Part shown: positions 40,508-52,286 of the stretch, one piece after another
Numbering within the stretch: the stretch's first letter is position 1
Layout: each line of letters starts with the position of its first letter
DNA from: Paenirhizobium selenitireducens ATCC BAA-1503
GTDB lineage: Bacteria > Pseudomonadota > Alphaproteobacteria > Rhizobiales > Rhizobiaceae
Direction: 5' to 3'
DNA length: 64,000 nucleotides
Assembly: GCF_000518785.1 (NCBI RefSeq)
Contig: NZ_JAEG01000008.1
Span: 62,001-126,000 of the forward strand
Translations under genes and position numbers: made by a program
Notes under the pieces: model-generated
Told to the model about the DNA's origin: nothing
Database searches by the model: none
What the model saw: only the letters and a program-made list of their open reading frames with translations

Positions 40508-40525
40508 GGTCGTAGTTAAGTGGTC

Positions 40526-41428
40526 TCAGCCCTTGAGGACTTCAACCAGCGTCTTGCCCAGGCGAGCCGGGGAAGGCGAAACCTTGATGCCGGCCGCTTC
40601 CATGGCCTCGATCTTCGATTCCGCGTCGCCCTTGCCGCCGGAGACGACTGCACCGGCATGACCCATGGTACGGCCCTTCGGAGCGGTCCGGCCGGCGATG
40701 AAGCCTGCCATCGGCTTCTTGCGGCCCTTCTTGGCTTCGTCGATGAGGAACTGCGCCGCATCTTCTTCAGCCGCGCCACCGATTTCGCCGATCATGATGA
40801 TCGACTGCGTGGCTTCGTCCGCCAGGAACAGTTCCAGGACGTCGATGAACTCGGTGCCCTTGACCGGGTCGCCGCCGATGCCGACGGCCGTCGTCTGGCC
40901 AAGGCCTTCATTCGAGGTCTGGAACACGGCTTCGTAGGTGAGCGTGCCGGAGCGCGAAACGATACCGACCGAACCCTTGCGGAAGATAGAGCCCGGCATG
41001 ATGCCGATCTTGCATTCTTCTGGCGTCAGGATGCCCGGGCAGTTGGGCCCAAGCAGGCGCGACTTGGAGCGGTCGAGGCGAGCCTTGACGCGCACCATGT
41101 CCATGACCGGAATGCCTTCGGTGATGCAGGTGATGAACGGGATCTCGGCTTCGATCGCCTCGATGATCGCGTCTGCGGCACCTGCCGGGGGCACGTAGAT
41201 CACGGTCGCGTCGGCGCCGGTCTTTTCCTTGCCTTCTGCGACGGTCGCAAAGATCGGCAGGCTTTCGCCCTTGGAGCCGGTCCAGGTTTCGCCACCCTTC
41301 TTCGGGTGGATGCCGCCGACCATCTGGGTGCCGTAGTAAGCCAGAGCCTGCTCGGTGTGGAAGGTACCGGTCTTGCCGGTCAGGCCCTGCACGAGGACCT
41401 TGGTGTTCTTGTTGACGAGAATCGACAT
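40526..41428 (-). CDS. sucD: Succinyl-CoA synthetase alpha subunit
   Basis: 300 residues. CoA-binding Rossmann domain at the N-terminus ([26 protein letters not shown], here with [10 protein letters not shown]), and the phosphohistidine site [17 protein letters not shown]. It makes ATP or GTP from succinyl-CoA with SucC. The gene lies 18 bases after sucC in mdh-sucC-sucD. Confidence 0.97.
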   Translation of the reverse strand: MSILVNKNTKVLVQGLTGKTGTFHTEQALAYYGTQMVGGIHPKKGGETWTGSKGESLPIFATVAEGKEKTGADATVIYVPPAGAADAIIEAIEAEIPFITCITEGIPVMDMVRVKARLDRSKSRLLGPNCPGILTPEECKIGIMPGSIFRKGSVGIVSRSGTLTYEAVFQTSNEGLGQTTAVGIGGDPVKGTEFIDVLELFLADEATQSIIMIGEIGGAAEEDAAQFLIDEAKKGRKKPMAGFIAGRTAPKGRTMGHAGAVVSGGKGDAESKIEAMEAAGIKVSPSPARLGKTLVEVLKG

Positions 41429-41446
41429 TGTTTCCGGTCCTTCAAA

Positions 41447-42640
<1,194 letters not shown>

Positions 42641-42672
42641 CGTCTAGTCCCTAGTTCTGGGCCGAATGGCGT

Positions 42673-43680
<1,008 letters not shown>

Positions 43681-43729
43681 TTAGCCGGGCATTGTGAAAA
43701 TTCGCATAACGATACTTGAGAAAAACTGC

Positions 43730-43765
43730 AACCGATTAATTTGGGTGCAGTATTTTCAATCGGTT
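43730..43765. promoter_or_regulatory. Inverted repeat in the mdh-suc upstream region
   Basis: AACCGATT (43730-43737) and AATCGGTT (43758-43765) are perfect 8-bp complementary arms 20 bases apart. A second, nested pair CTGCA/TGCAG (43726-43730 and 43746-43750) overlaps it. The arrangement fits an operator or a leader structure about 100 bases before mdh. A related ACCGATTAAT string occurs upstream of sdhC. Confidence 0.5.
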
Positions 43766-43767
43766 AG

Positions 43768-43794
43768 ATCATAAAATTCTTACGTAAACGTCAA
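43768..43794 (-). promoter_or_regulatory. Weak candidate sigma-70 promoter for mdh-suc
   Basis: On the minus strand TTGACG (43789-43794) and TATGAT (43768-43773) are good -35 and -10 matches, but the spacer is 15 bases, shorter than the usual 16-18. The inverted repeat just downstream would then lie at the start of the transcript. Other pairings are possible. Confidence 0.3.
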
Positions 43795-43813
43795 AATATC
43801 TGACGCAGAATCG

Positions 43814-44977
43814 TCACAAATCCGCGCGCTGGCCGGTGTGAAGCGCCAAATAGTCGGCGCTGCGCATCTCGAAGAGCCGCGATACGGTGCGATCGAACTC
43901 GAAACCTTCGGTTCCCTTCTTCTCCGTGAGAAGCGCCTCGGGCATCGCCGCGGCCGATGCGAACAGCCGCACAGACGCGTCGTAGAGTGCATCGACAAGG
44001 ATAATAAAGCGTTTCGTCTCGTTGCGCTTGGCAGGCCCGAGATGCGGGATATGGTCGATGAAGACGACATCGAAGCGCTTGGCGATCGCCAGATAGTCCG
44101 ATGCGCCGAGCGGCCGCTCGCAGAGCTCGGCAAAGGTGAAGCGCGCGACCCGGTCGACGGCACGCGGCACCGGAACGACACGCCCCTTCATCTCGATCTC
44201 GGTCGCCACCTCGGGGCGCCCGTCCGTCATCCGTTTCCAGGCCAGATCCATCAGCCGGTCCGCCTCCGCGTCGAGCGGCGAGACATAGACGGGAAGGCTC
44301 TCCAGCTTTTCGAGCCGATAGTCCGTCGGCGAATCGAGCGTGGTCACCTCGACATGGCGCTGCAGCAGCGCAACGAACGGCAGGAACAGTCCGCGGTTGA
44401 GCCCGTCGCGGTAAAGATTGTCGGGCTCGACATTCGACGTGGCGACCAGCGTGCAGCCGCGGGCGAAGAGCTCGGTGAACAGTCGCGCGAGGATCATGGC
44501 GTCGGCGATGTCGGTGACGGTGAACTCGTCGAAGCAGAGGAGTTCGGCCTCGTCGCGCAAGGCCGCGGCGACCGGCGGCACGGGGTCGGCCTGCCGCGTC
44601 TCGCCGTTCTTCAGCTTGATGCGATGCGCGTGGATACGCGAATGCACGTCAGCCATGAATTCGTGGAAATGGGCGCGTCGCTTCTTCTCGACGGGCGCGA
44701 GCTTGAAGAACAAATCCATCAGCATCGTCTTGCCGCGACCCACGCTGCCATGCACGTAGAGCCCGCGCACCGGCTGAAGCGGTTTGCGCTTCTGGGCGAA
44801 CATCCAACCAAGCGCGCTCTTCTTTGCCGCCGGCCTGCGCTGCTTCATGTCCTGGAGGATGCGGTCGAGCTGGCCGGCCACCGCCATCTGGGCCTTGTCG
44901 GCCTGCAGCGTGCCCGCATCGGTCATCGAGCGCAATTGCTCGGCGACGCTCAGCGCATAGTCGGGGATGGGCTGCAT
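43814..44977 (-). CDS. zapE: Cell division ATPase ZapE (AFG1-like)
   Basis: 387 residues of the AFG1/ZapE P-loop family: Walker A HGSVGRGKTMLMD, Walker B LLCFDEFTVTDIADA and the sensor region LVATSNVEPDNLY. ZapE works at the Z-ring in bacteria, and AFG1 relatives act in respiratory complex quality control. I chose MQPIPDYALS; an earlier methionine gives an arginine-rich extension without homology. The gene is just upstream of mdh on the same strand but separated by about 180 bases with promoter-like features. Confidence 0.93.
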   Translation of the reverse strand: MQPIPDYALSVAEQLRSMTDAGTLQADKAQMAVAGQLDRILQDMKQRRPAAKKSALGWMFAQKRKPLQPVRGLYVHGSVGRGKTMLMDLFFKLAPVEKKRRAHFHEFMADVHSRIHAHRIKLKNGETRQADPVPPVAAALRDEAELLCFDEFTVTDIADAMILARLFTELFARGCTLVATSNVEPDNLYRDGLNRGLFLPFVALLQRHVEVTTLDSPTDYRLEKLESLPVYVSPLDAEADRLMDLAWKRMTDGRPEVATEIEMKGRVVPVPRAVDRVARFTFAELCERPLGASDYLAIAKRFDVVFIDHIPHLGPAKRNETKRFIILVDALYDASVRLFASAAAMPEALLTEKKGTEGFEFDRTVSRLFEMRSADYLALHTGQRADL

Positions 44978-45051
44978 ACGCAGGCTCCGCTTGGAGACGG
45001 GTCGACGGCGTCGCCGGGGCGACTGCCGCACGGCCTATGGATGATGGAGAC

Positions 45052-45582
45052 TTAGCGGCTGAGGCTGATCGGCTGACCGGTATTGGTCGTGCCGTCATAG
45101 CGCGCGTCGGCGGACTTGTAGAGGCGGCCGAGCACGTTGCCGCTGCGGTCCTTAAGCACGACCTGCTTGCCGGCCACTTCCCAGGAGCCCATGGCGGTGA
45201 GCGGGCCGGCGCAGCCGCGTGTGCCGCCGCGCGAACCGCTGCCGAGATTGGTAAGCGTCAGGAACATGTCGCACGAAGCGCCGGCGTTCGACACGCGCCA
45301 GTTGCCGACCATGGATTCCTTGGTCACATCGAGCGCGGTGGCGGGAGCGGCATCGGTCGCGGCGGTCTGGGTCGCCGGCGTGGGAGCTGCCGGGAAACCA
45401 TTCGGCGACGTGGCGGCACCGGGCGGCGGCAGCTGTCCGGACTGGACGGAAGGCACAGGCTGCGCCTCTAGCGGAGGAAGTGAAGAAGCGCCGGAATCGA
45501 GCCCGCTATAGGATGTACGCTGGCAGCCTGCCAGAGACAGAAGGATCGCGACGCCCGTCGCCGCATATTTCAACTTCATCAT
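45052..45582 (-). CDS. Omp19-like outer-membrane lipoprotein (AprI/Inh protease-inhibitor domain)
   Basis: 176 residues. A lipoprotein signal with lipobox LSLAGC (cysteine about residue 20), a proline/alanine-rich linker (about 33-80), then a compact beta domain ([44 protein letters not shown]). The arrangement and the final GQPISLSR match Brucella Omp19, a lipoprotein with an Inh/AprI protease-inhibitor fold. The likely role is a surface protease inhibitor or envelope lipoprotein. GGGAG precedes a double ATG; either may start. Confidence 0.85.
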   Translation of the reverse strand: MMKLKYAATGVAILLSLAGCQRTSYSGLDSGASSLPPLEAQPVPSVQSGQLPPPGAATSPNGFPAAPTPATQTAATDAAPATALDVTKESMVGNWRVSNAGASCDMFLTLTNLGSGSRGGTRGCAGPLTAMGSWEVAGKQVVLKDRSGNVLGRLYKSADARYDGTTNTGQPISLSR

Positions 45583-45773
45583 CACACTCCCGGTTGACCG
45601 CATTTGGCCGGTTGTCGTCCCGAAACAAGGCGGAATTATCGCGAATGGGACGATCGAATCAAGACACTAGCAAATACACGAACCGGCGGAACCTCGAAAG
45701 GAGATCCTCGCCGGCTTGCAATTACATGGGTCGCAAGGTTGGAATTGCAACCCGCATGCTGCCTCGTCGCCGG

Positions 45774-46553
45774 TCAGACGCGGCGTTCGATCATCATCTT
45801 CTTGATTTCGGCGATCGCCTTGGCCGGGTTGAGACCCTTGGGGCAAGTCTGCGCGCAGTTCATGATGGTGTGGCAGCGATAGAGCCGGAAGGGATCTTCC
45901 AGGTTGTCGAGACGCTCGCCGGTCGCTTCGTCTCTGGAGTCGATCAGCCAGCGATAGGCCTGCAGCAGGACGGCCGGACCGAGATAGCGGTCGCCGTTCC
46001 ACCAGTAGCTCGGACAGGAGGTCGAGCAGCAGGCGCACAGGATGCACTCGTAGAGACCGTCGAGCTTCTGGCGGTCGGAATGGCTCTGCTTCCATTCCTT
46101 GGCTGGCGGCGGCGAAACCGTCTTCAGCCAGGGCTCGATCGAGCGGTGCTGGGCATAGAAGTTGGTCAGATCCGGCACCAGGTCCTTGACCACCGGCATG
46201 TGCGGCAGCGGATAGACCTTCACGGTACCGTTGATCTCGTCCATGCCCTTGGTGCAGGCGAGCGTGTTGGTGCCGTCAATGTTCATCGCGCAGGAACCAC
46301 AGATGCCTTCGCGGCAGGAGCGGCGCAGCGTCAGCGTCGGGTCGATATTGTTCTTGATGTACAGGAGACCATCGAGAACCATCGGGCCGCAGTCATCGAT
46401 GTCGATATAGTAGGTATCGATGCGCGGGTTCTGGCCGTCATCCGGGTTCCAGCGATAGATCCGGTATTCGCGGACGTTCTTGGCGCTGGCCGGCTTCGGC
46501 CAGACCTTGCCTTCACTGATCTGCGAATTCTTCGGAAGAGCGAGTTCAACCAT
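45774..46553 (-). CDS. sdhB: Succinate dehydrogenase iron-sulfur subunit
   Basis: 259 residues. The 2Fe-2S ligands are in [15 protein letters not shown] with a later cysteine, and the 4Fe-4S and 3Fe-4S ligands in [15 protein letters not shown] and CAQTCPKGL. It carries electrons from SdhA to ubiquinone at the membrane. Last gene of sdhCDAB; no strong terminator is seen in the 190 bases to the lipoprotein gene. Confidence 0.97.
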   Translation of the reverse strand: MVELALPKNSQISEGKVWPKPASAKNVREYRIYRWNPDDGQNPRIDTYYIDIDDCGPMVLDGLLYIKNNIDPTLTLRRSCREGICGSCAMNIDGTNTLACTKGMDEINGTVKVYPLPHMPVVKDLVPDLTNFYAQHRSIEPWLKTVSPPPAKEWKQSHSDRQKLDGLYECILCACCSTSCPSYWWNGDRYLGPAVLLQAYRWLIDSRDEATGERLDNLEDPFRLYRCHTIMNCAQTCPKGLNPAKAIAEIKKMMIERRV

Positions 46554-46571
46554 GTCCAGTTCCTCTCGAGA

Positions 46572-48413
46572 TCAGTACACGCGAGCCTTGGGCGCGATCT
46601 TGTAGGGATCGATGCCTTCGGCGATCAGGTCGGTGTGGACCGGACGATAGTCCAGCTTCACGTCGCCGGCCTCGGAGACCCAGGCGAGCGTATGCTTGCG
46701 CCAGTTCTCGTCGTCGCGACCGGCGAACGGGCCGCTGGTATAGTCTTCACGCGCATGGCTGCCGCGGCTTTCCTTGCGCGCTTCCGCGCCGTAGACCGTG
46801 GTGATGGCGTTGGCCATCAGATTGTGCAGCTCGAGCGTTTCGACAAGGTCGGAGTTCCACACCAGGGACCGGTCCGTGACCTTGATGTCCGGCAGTTCCT
46901 TCCAGATCGCCGAAATGCGGCGGCAGCCGCTTTCCAGCGCTTCCTGCGTGCGGAACACGGCCGCGTCTTCCTGCATGGCGCGCTGCATCTTGTCGCGCAG
47001 CACGGCGGTCGGCGTCGAGCCGGAGGAATTCCGCAGGCTGTCGAAGCGCTCCATGATCTTGTCGCAGGCGGCGATGTCGAGCGCCGGGATCGGCTCGGAC
47101 TTGTCGATCACCTGACCGGCGCGGATGGCGGCGGCGCGGCCGAAGACCACAAGGTCGATCAGCGAGTTGGAGCCGAGGCGGTTCGCACCATGAACCGATG
47201 CGCAGCCGGCTTCGCCGACCGCCATCAGGCCGGGCGCGATGCGTTCCGGATTGTCGGCGTCGGCATTCAGCACTTCACCCCAGTAATTGGTCGGGATGCC
47301 GCCCATGTTGTAGTGAACAGTCGGCAGGACCGGGATCGGTTCGCGGGTCACGTCGACACCGGCAAAGATCTTCGCCGATTCCGAGATACCCGGAAGGCGC
47401 TCGTGCAGAACGGCCGGATCGAGGTGGTCGAGATGCAGGTAGATGTGGTCCTTGTTCTTGCCGACGCCGCGACCCTCGCGGATTTCCATCGTCATGCAGC
47501 GCGAAACGACGTCGCGCGAGGCAAGGTCCTTGGCCGAGGGCGCATAGCGCTCCATGAAGCGCTCGCCTTCGGAGTTGACGAGATAGCCGCCTTCGCCGCG
47601 CGCCCCTTCGGTGATCAGACAGCCTGCACCATAGATGCCGGTCGGGTGGAACTGCACGAACTCCATGTCCTGGAGCGGCAGGCCGGCGCGCGCGATCATG
47701 CCGCCGCCGTCACCGGTGCAGGTATGAGCCGAAGTGGCCGAGAAATAGGCGCGGCCGTAGCCGCCGGTCGCCAGGACCACCATTTTGGCCGAGAAGCGAT
47801 GGATCGTGCCGTCGTCGAGGTTCCAGGCGACGACACCGGTGCAGCGGCCATCCGGCGCCATGATCAGGTCGAGGGCGAAATACTCGATGAAGAATTCGGC
47901 ATTGTTGCGCAGCGACTGGCCGTAGAGCGTGTGCAGGATGGCGTGGCCGGTACGGTCGGCGGCAGCGCAGGTGCGCTGCACCGGCGGGCCTTCGCCGTAG
48001 TTCTGCATGTGGCCGCCGAACGGGCGCTGGTAGATCTTGCCTTCTTCGTTACGCGAGAAGGGAACGCCGTAGTGCTCAAGCTCATAGACGGCCTTCGGCG
48101 CTTCCATGGCGAGATACTGCATGGCATCGACGTCGCCGAGCCAGTCGGAACCCTTGACGGTGTCGTAGAGGTGCCACTGCCAGCAGTCCGGCGTCATGTT
48201 GGTGAGCGAGGCAGCGATGCCGCCCTGCGCCGCAACCGTGTGCGAGCGGGTCGGGAAAACCTTGGTGATGCAGGCGGTCTTGAAGCCCTGTTCGGCCATG
48301 CCGAGCGTGGCGCGCAGGCCGGCACCGCCGGCACCGACGACGACCACGTCATAGGAGTGGTCGACATACTTGTAGGCCTTGCCGTTCTGGGCGGGGGAGT
48401 TGATCGGTGCCAT
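46572..48413 (-). CDS. sdhA: Succinate dehydrogenase flavoprotein subunit
   Basis: 613 residues. FAD-binding motif [20 protein letters not shown], covalent FAD histidine in [11 protein letters not shown], and substrate region [21 protein letters not shown]. It oxidises succinate to fumarate on the cytoplasmic face of complex II. It lies 18 bases upstream of sdhB and 5 bases downstream of sdhD. Confidence 0.98.
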   Translation of the reverse strand: MAPINSPAQNGKAYKYVDHSYDVVVVGAGGAGLRATLGMAEQGFKTACITKVFPTRSHTVAAQGGIAASLTNMTPDCWQWHLYDTVKGSDWLGDVDAMQYLAMEAPKAVYELEHYGVPFSRNEEGKIYQRPFGGHMQNYGEGPPVQRTCAAADRTGHAILHTLYGQSLRNNAEFFIEYFALDLIMAPDGRCTGVVAWNLDDGTIHRFSAKMVVLATGGYGRAYFSATSAHTCTGDGGGMIARAGLPLQDMEFVQFHPTGIYGAGCLITEGARGEGGYLVNSEGERFMERYAPSAKDLASRDVVSRCMTMEIREGRGVGKNKDHIYLHLDHLDPAVLHERLPGISESAKIFAGVDVTREPIPVLPTVHYNMGGIPTNYWGEVLNADADNPERIAPGLMAVGEAGCASVHGANRLGSNSLIDLVVFGRAAAIRAGQVIDKSEPIPALDIAACDKIMERFDSLRNSSGSTPTAVLRDKMQRAMQEDAAVFRTQEALESGCRRISAIWKELPDIKVTDRSLVWNSDLVETLELHNLMANAITTVYGAEARKESRGSHAREDYTSGPFAGRDDENWRKHTLAWVSEAGDVKLDYRPVHTDLIAEGIDPYKIAPKARVY

Positions 48414-48418
48414 GGGGA

Positions 48419-48799
48419 TTATCCTACGAAGGCGATCTTCAGAAGGGCGAAAAGACAGAGCCCGCCGATCAGGATCGCGAAGAACATGTTGAGCATCAGC
48501 AGGGCGATCTTGGTGAGTTCGTGATGGATATAATCCTCGATGATCACCTGCATGCCGAGCTTCATGTGAACGATGCCGGAAATGACGACCAGGCCCATGA
48601 TGACGGCGACGACCGGATTGGCCAGAGCGCCGACGACATCCGCATAGGGAGCGCCGCCATAGCAGACCAGGAAGCCGATGAAGAATGTGATGAGCGGAAT
48701 ATTGGCAACGGCCGTGACCCGCTGACGCCAGAAGTGATCCGTGCCGTCCTTGGCCGAACCGAGACCGCGGACCTTACCGAGCGGAGTGCGCATATCCAT
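48419..48799 (-). CDS. sdhD: Succinate dehydrogenase membrane anchor SdhD
   Basis: 126 residues with three hydrophobic helices. [15 protein letters not shown] at the N-terminus and [20 protein letters not shown] are anchor-subunit signatures; the histidine in the latter is the expected haem or quinone-side residue. I start at MDMRTPLGK, where GAGGTG lies suitably upstream across the sdhC stop; a GTG three codons earlier is possible. Confidence 0.93.
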   Translation of the reverse strand: MDMRTPLGKVRGLGSAKDGTDHFWRQRVTAVANIPLITFFIGFLVCYGGAPYADVVGALANPVVAVIMGLVVISGIVHMKLGMQVIIEDYIHHELTKIALLMLNMFFAILIGGLCLFALLKIAFVG

Positions 48800-48809
48800 G
48801 TTGGTCACC

Positions 48810-49205
48810 TCAGGAGCGGACGGCGTAGGCGATCGCCCACACGAGAACGGTCAGCACCACCGAACCGATGATGTTGGCCTTGGCGAGCTTGGTGGAGAAA
48901 TGCTTGTCGAAACCGTAGCCGGCGTCCCACATCAGGTGGCGCAGACCGCCGAGCATGTGGTGAAGCAGGGCCCAGGTGTAACCGAACAGCACGAGCCGGC
49001 CGATGATCGTCCCCATGAACCAGCTGACCCAGTCGAAATAGGCAGCACCGGTCGAGGCGGCGATCAGCCACCAGGCGACCAGAATGGTGCCGAAGTACAG
49101 CGCGGCGCCGGTGATGCGATGCAGGATCGACATCACCATCGTGGGAATCGGCTTGTAGATTTGCAGATGCGGCGACAAGGGCCGGTTATTTGTCAGATTC
49201 GCCAT
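48810..49205 (-). CDS. sdhC: Succinate dehydrogenase cytochrome b556 subunit SdhC
   Basis: 131 residues, three membrane helices. [20 protein letters not shown] with the SILHRITG haem region and [15 protein letters not shown] (haem ligand histidine) are the SdhC signatures. First gene of sdhCDAB; the start [10 protein letters not shown] has GAGGTT upstream. Confidence 0.95.
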   Translation of the reverse strand: MANLTNNRPLSPHLQIYKPIPTMVMSILHRITGAALYFGTILVAWWLIAASTGAAYFDWVSWFMGTIIGRLVLFGYTWALLHHMLGGLRHLMWDAGYGFDKHFSTKLAKANIIGSVVLTVLVWAIAYAVRS

Positions 49206-49506
49206 CAGAACCTCGCGGCGTTTCAATGCGTTCCGAACTTTCGGACATCCTCCGGGCAATGCCTTGATCCCACACGTGGGTGCATTGCATCAAACGCGAC
49301 GTTTAATCGCCGAAATGACCGACGACAAGCCCATTCGCTCGCCGATTCGATTTTAATCGATTGGGATGAATAGAACTTTATGCCAAGGCGCACCGATTAA
49401 TCATGTATCGCTAAAAAATCACGCGCCGCAATGACTTTACCGGAAATATCCGGCATGGTGATCTTAACCTTTTGTTAACCACCAAGATCCCGACGAAGAG
49501 GCATCC
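49206..49506. other. Divergent intergenic region upstream of sdhC
   Basis: About 300 bases between sdhC and a divergent secreted-protein gene. It must hold the sdh promoter and that of the plus-strand gene. It contains a dyad CCCACACGTGGG (49269-49280), flanked by TTGAT and ATCAA (49264-49268 and 49289-49293), the string AATCGATT (49355-49362) and ACCGATTAAT (49392-49401), which also occurs before mdh. I see no clear full -35/-10 pair. Confidence 0.5.
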
Positions 49507-49875
49507 ATGGTCACGCGTCTTGCCCGCACCGGACTGGTCATTGCCGGCACCCTATCCCTTGTTCTCAACGCCACATGGCTGAATGCCGGTGAGTACGGTC
49601 ACTCCCCGCACAGTCCCGACCGTGGCCGTCAGCACCAGGACGCCGTGGTCGGCGGCGCAGGACTTCCCTCCGTCGTTCCGGGCATCGGTACCTTCGCCGG
49701 TTCGATTTCAGCGGTGCGGGTTCGAGGCTCGGGGATCTACTTCGCGATCGAGGGATCCCGCAGCGACGTCATCAAGTACCGACCGCCGGCAGCCAAGATC
49801 ATCGAGATCGATGCCGAGATGGACGACAGCGCCTGCTCCTACGAGGCCGGCGTCTGCGTCATTCGCCCTCAGTGA
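49507..49875 (+). CDS. Secreted hypothetical protein
   Basis: 122 residues. An N-terminal signal peptide (LARTGLVIAGTLSLVLNATWLNAG) is followed by a polar linker and a small beta-rich part with two cysteines (DSACSYEAGVCVI) likely forming a disulfide in the periplasm. I do not recognise a family. It has GAAGAGG about eight bases before the ATG, supporting translation. Divergent from sdhC. Confidence 0.65.
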   Translation: MVTRLARTGLVIAGTLSLVLNATWLNAGEYGHSPHSPDRGRQHQDAVVGGAGLPSVVPGIGTFAGSISAVRVRGSGIYFAIEGSRSDVIKYRPPAAKIIEIDAEMDDSACSYEAGVCVIRPQ

Positions 49876-49884
49876 CAAGATCCG

Positions 49885-50529
49885 TCAGCGGAAACGCCAG
49901 ACGGTTGTCCTTTTGACTTCACTGTCTTCCAGGACGCGGGTGACCGGTACTTCATAGGTGGCGAGGGGCTCGAGCCTTTCGGTCGGACGATAGCTTCGCC
50001 CGGGATCGCCGACGAGAACCCGCGTTCCGCCTGCAGCGAGATGCGCGAACCATTCGGTCAGCGCGCTGGCAAAATCCCGGTCATAGAAGACGTCGCCGGC
50101 CAGCACGATATCAGCCTCGATCGGCCTGCCGATCAGGTCTTCCGCGGTAAAGCCGATCTCGACACCATTCTCGGCGGCGTTGAGCCCGACCGCCGTGCCC
50201 GCCCAGGGATCAATGTCGGCGGCAATGACCTCACTTGCCCCGGCGAGCTTCGCCGCGATCGCGACGAGCCCGGAACCGCTGGCGAAATCGAGCACGCGCT
50301 TGCCGCGCACTTCTTCGGGGTGATCGAGGATATAGCGGGCAAGCCCCTGCCCGCCCGCCCAGGCAAAGGCCCAGAACGGCGGAGGCAGGCCGATCTCCTC
50401 GAGGTCCTCTTCCGTCTTCAGCCAGAGGTCATGGACCTCGTTGGCCAGCCGCAACCGGATTTCCGGCACATGCGGCGGCGCCGTCAGGCTGGTATTGGCA
50501 CGGATGAAGGTCTCTGGATCGGTGTTCAA
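49885..50529 (-). CDS. Protein lysine methyltransferase, ETF-beta KMT (METTL20) type
   Basis: 214 residues of the seven-beta-strand methyltransferase fold. Motif I is VLDFASGSGLVAIAA, and the post-I acidic residues are in VIAADIDPWA. The pattern PPFWAFAWAGGQGLARYILDHP and LAGDVFYDRD matches bacterial homologues of METTL20, which trimethylate the beta subunit of electron transfer flavoprotein (demonstrated for an Agrobacterium homologue, to my recollection). A role in ETF methylation is inference. Last gene of tsaD-gpsA-yciI-EVE-methyltransferase, 9 bases after the EVE gene. Confidence 0.85.
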   Translation of the reverse strand: MNTDPETFIRANTSLTAPPHVPEIRLRLANEVHDLWLKTEEDLEEIGLPPPFWAFAWAGGQGLARYILDHPEEVRGKRVLDFASGSGLVAIAAKLAGASEVIAADIDPWAGTAVGLNAAENGVEIGFTAEDLIGRPIEADIVLAGDVFYDRDFASALTEWFAHLAAGGTRVLVGDPGRSYRPTERLEPLATYEVPVTRVLEDSEVKRTTVWRFR

Positions 50530-50538
50530 GCCAACTCC

Positions 50539-50970
50539 TCAGCGCGGCGGATTGTCGAGGCCGCCCATGCGGCAGACTTCGAGATATTCCTCTTCCGTTA
50601 CCGGCTGGACGGAGAGCCGCATCGAGGTGACCAGCGCCATGTTGGCAAGCGTCGGATTGGCCTTGACGTCCTTCAGCGAGACCGGCTTCGGCATGTCACA
50701 CACCGCGCGAATGTCGACGCAGTCCCAGCGGGCATCGCCCTCGGCGGTCGAATCCGGATGGGAGAGCGCGCAGACTTCCGCGATGCCGACGACCTCCAGC
50801 CCCTCGTTCGAGTGGTAGAAGAAGCCCTTGTCGCCGATCTTCATGGCCCGCATGTTGTTGCGTGCCAGATAGTTGCGCACGCCGGTCCATTCGGTTCCCT
50901 TCTCGCCCGCATCCTTCTGCATCTGCCAGGACCACTTGAAGGGTTCGGACTTATAGAGCCAGAAAGCCAT
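50539..50970 (-). CDS. EVE-domain protein
   Basis: 143 residues, nearly all one EVE (PUA-like) domain: FWLYKSEPFKWSW at the N-terminus, WTGVRNYLARNNMRAMKIGDKGFFYHSN and VGIAEV. EVE domains bind modified bases in nucleic acids, for example 5-methylcytosine derivatives in DNA or RNA. No nuclease or other domain is attached. It lies 6 bases after the YciI gene and 9 bases before the methyltransferase gene. Confidence 0.92.
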   Translation of the reverse strand: MAFWLYKSEPFKWSWQMQKDAGEKGTEWTGVRNYLARNNMRAMKIGDKGFFYHSNEGLEVVGIAEVCALSHPDSTAEGDARWDCVDIRAVCDMPKPVSLKDVKANPTLANMALVTSMRLSVQPVTEEEYLEVCRMGGLDNPPR

Positions 50971-50976
50971 TCGCCC

Positions 50977-51270
50977 TCAAGCCTCCGGATTGTTGAACAC
51001 CCAGTTGTAGGGCTTGATCTCGACATGGGCGAAGAGACCGACCTGGGCATAGGGATCCTGCGCGGCGATCGCCTTGGCCGCATCGAGATCATCGGCGGCG
51101 ATCAGCAGCATCGAGCCGCAGGGCTTGCCGTCGGCATCGAGGAACGGGCCGCCGATCTTCAGCGTGCCGGCGGCGTTGAGCCCGTTCAGCCATTCGACAT
51201 GAGTCGGGCGGGTCTCCATCCGGACGTTCAGATGTTCCGGCTTGTCGGTGCAGATCACGGCAAACAGCAT
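50977..51270 (-). CDS. YciI-like protein
   Basis: 97 residues of the YCII ferredoxin-like fold (MLFAVICTDKP, GPFLDADGKPCGSMLLIAADDLDAAKAIAAQDPYAQVGLF). The conserved pair of a histidine (RPTHVEWL) and the aspartate of DPY is present, as in the family, whose enzymatic role is mostly unknown. It lies 32 bases after gpsA and 6 bases before the EVE gene. Confidence 0.9.
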   Translation of the reverse strand: MLFAVICTDKPEHLNVRMETRPTHVEWLNGLNAAGTLKIGGPFLDADGKPCGSMLLIAADDLDAAKAIAAQDPYAQVGLFAHVEIKPYNWVFNNPEA

Positions 51271-51302
51271 GTTCTCGTCTCTCCTTCGTTATCTTGAGCC
51301 CG

Positions 51303-52286
51303 TCACTCGGTGGTGATCGGACGCGACATCAGTTGCTCGATGGCCGTCGGGATGTCGAGGCTCCCCTCGATGACCGCGGCAACGGCATCGGTGATCGGCA
51401 TCTCGACCGAGCATCCCTCGGCCAGACGCGAGGCGACGGCCGCAGCAAAGGCGCCCTCGACCAGCTGCCCGCGGGAAAAATCGATCGGCTCGCCGCGCCC
51501 CAGCGAAATGCCGAAGCGCAGGTTGCGCGACTGGTGGCTGGTGGCGGTCAAGACCAGATCGCCGAGGCCGGACAGACCCCGGACCGTATCCGCCTTGCCG
51601 CCCATGGCGGCAACCAGCCGCGACATTTCCGCAAGGCCACGCGAAATCAGCGCGGCGCGGGCCGAATCACCCAGCCCCATGCCCTCGACGATGCCGCAGG
51701 CGATCGCCAGCACGTTCTTCAGCGCACCGCCGAGCTGCACGCCGATCCGGTCGTCCGAGGCATAGAGGCGGAATGTGCGGCCGGAAATGGCATGGGCCAG
51801 TCGCTCGGCGGTGGCGAGGTCGGCAGCCGCGATCGCCATGGCCGTCGGCAGACCGCGGGCGATGTCCGCGGCAAAGCCCGGGCCGGACAGCGCGGCGATC
51901 GCATGGTGCGGTAACGCCTCCTCCAGCACATCGGTCAGCAGCCGAGCGGACGCCCTGTCGATGCCCTTGGCGCAGGTGACGACGGTCGCGCCCTCGGCCA
52001 GATAGGGACCGTAGTGCCGGGCGGCCTCGACCTGAGCTTGCGACGGCATGGCGAAAAGCACGATATCGGCGGCCGAGATCACGTCGGGGTCGGCACTGAA
52101 ATTGAGCGCGTCCGGCAGCCGGATCGCCGGCAGGGCCGCCTCGTGGATGCGGCTCGCCTGGAGGTCGGCGATGAGCGCGGCATCCCGGCCGAGAAGCGTT
52201 GTCTCGACCCTGCCCTCGGCCGCCATGACGGCCGCAAGAGCCGTACCGAAGGCGCCGGAGCCGATGACGACGATGCGCTCGCTCAT
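51303..52286 (-). CDS. gpsA: Glycerol-3-phosphate dehydrogenase (NAD(P)+)
   Basis: 327 residues. NAD(P) motif [17 protein letters not shown], catalytic lysine region [10 protein letters not shown] and [31 protein letters not shown] (here with [14 protein letters not shown]). It makes sn-glycerol 3-phosphate from dihydroxyacetone phosphate for phospholipids. Its ATG overlaps the tsaD stop by 4 bases. Confidence 0.97.
   Translation of the reverse strand: MSERIVVIGSGAFGTALAAVMAAEGRVETTLLGRDAALIADLQASRIHEAALPAIRLPDALNFSADPDVISAADIVLFAMPSQAQVEAARHYGPYLAEGATVVTCAKGIDRASARLLTDVLEEALPHHAIAALSGPGFAADIARGLPTAMAIAAADLATAERLAHAISGRTFRLYASDDRIGVQLGGALKNVLAIACGIVEGMGLGDSARAALISRGLAEMSRLVAAMGGKADTVRGLSGLGDLVLTATSHQSRNLRFGISLGRGEPIDFSRGQLVEGAFAAAVASRLAEGCSVEMPITDAVAAVIEGSLDIPTAIEQLMSRPITTE

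Noticed and set aside
45683..45750. Terminator after sdhB
   Set aside because: CCGGCG/CGCCGG and TTGCAATT/AATTGCAA pairs exist but with long loops and no U-tract; not enough to call a terminator.
45480..48524. Long plus-strand open frame opposite sdhA and sdhB
   Set aside because: Antisense shadow of conserved complex II genes, with low-complexity charged sequence and no family features.
49264..49293. FNR/FixK box before sdhC
   Set aside because: TTGAT and ATCAA are present but separated by 20 bases; the FNR box needs four.
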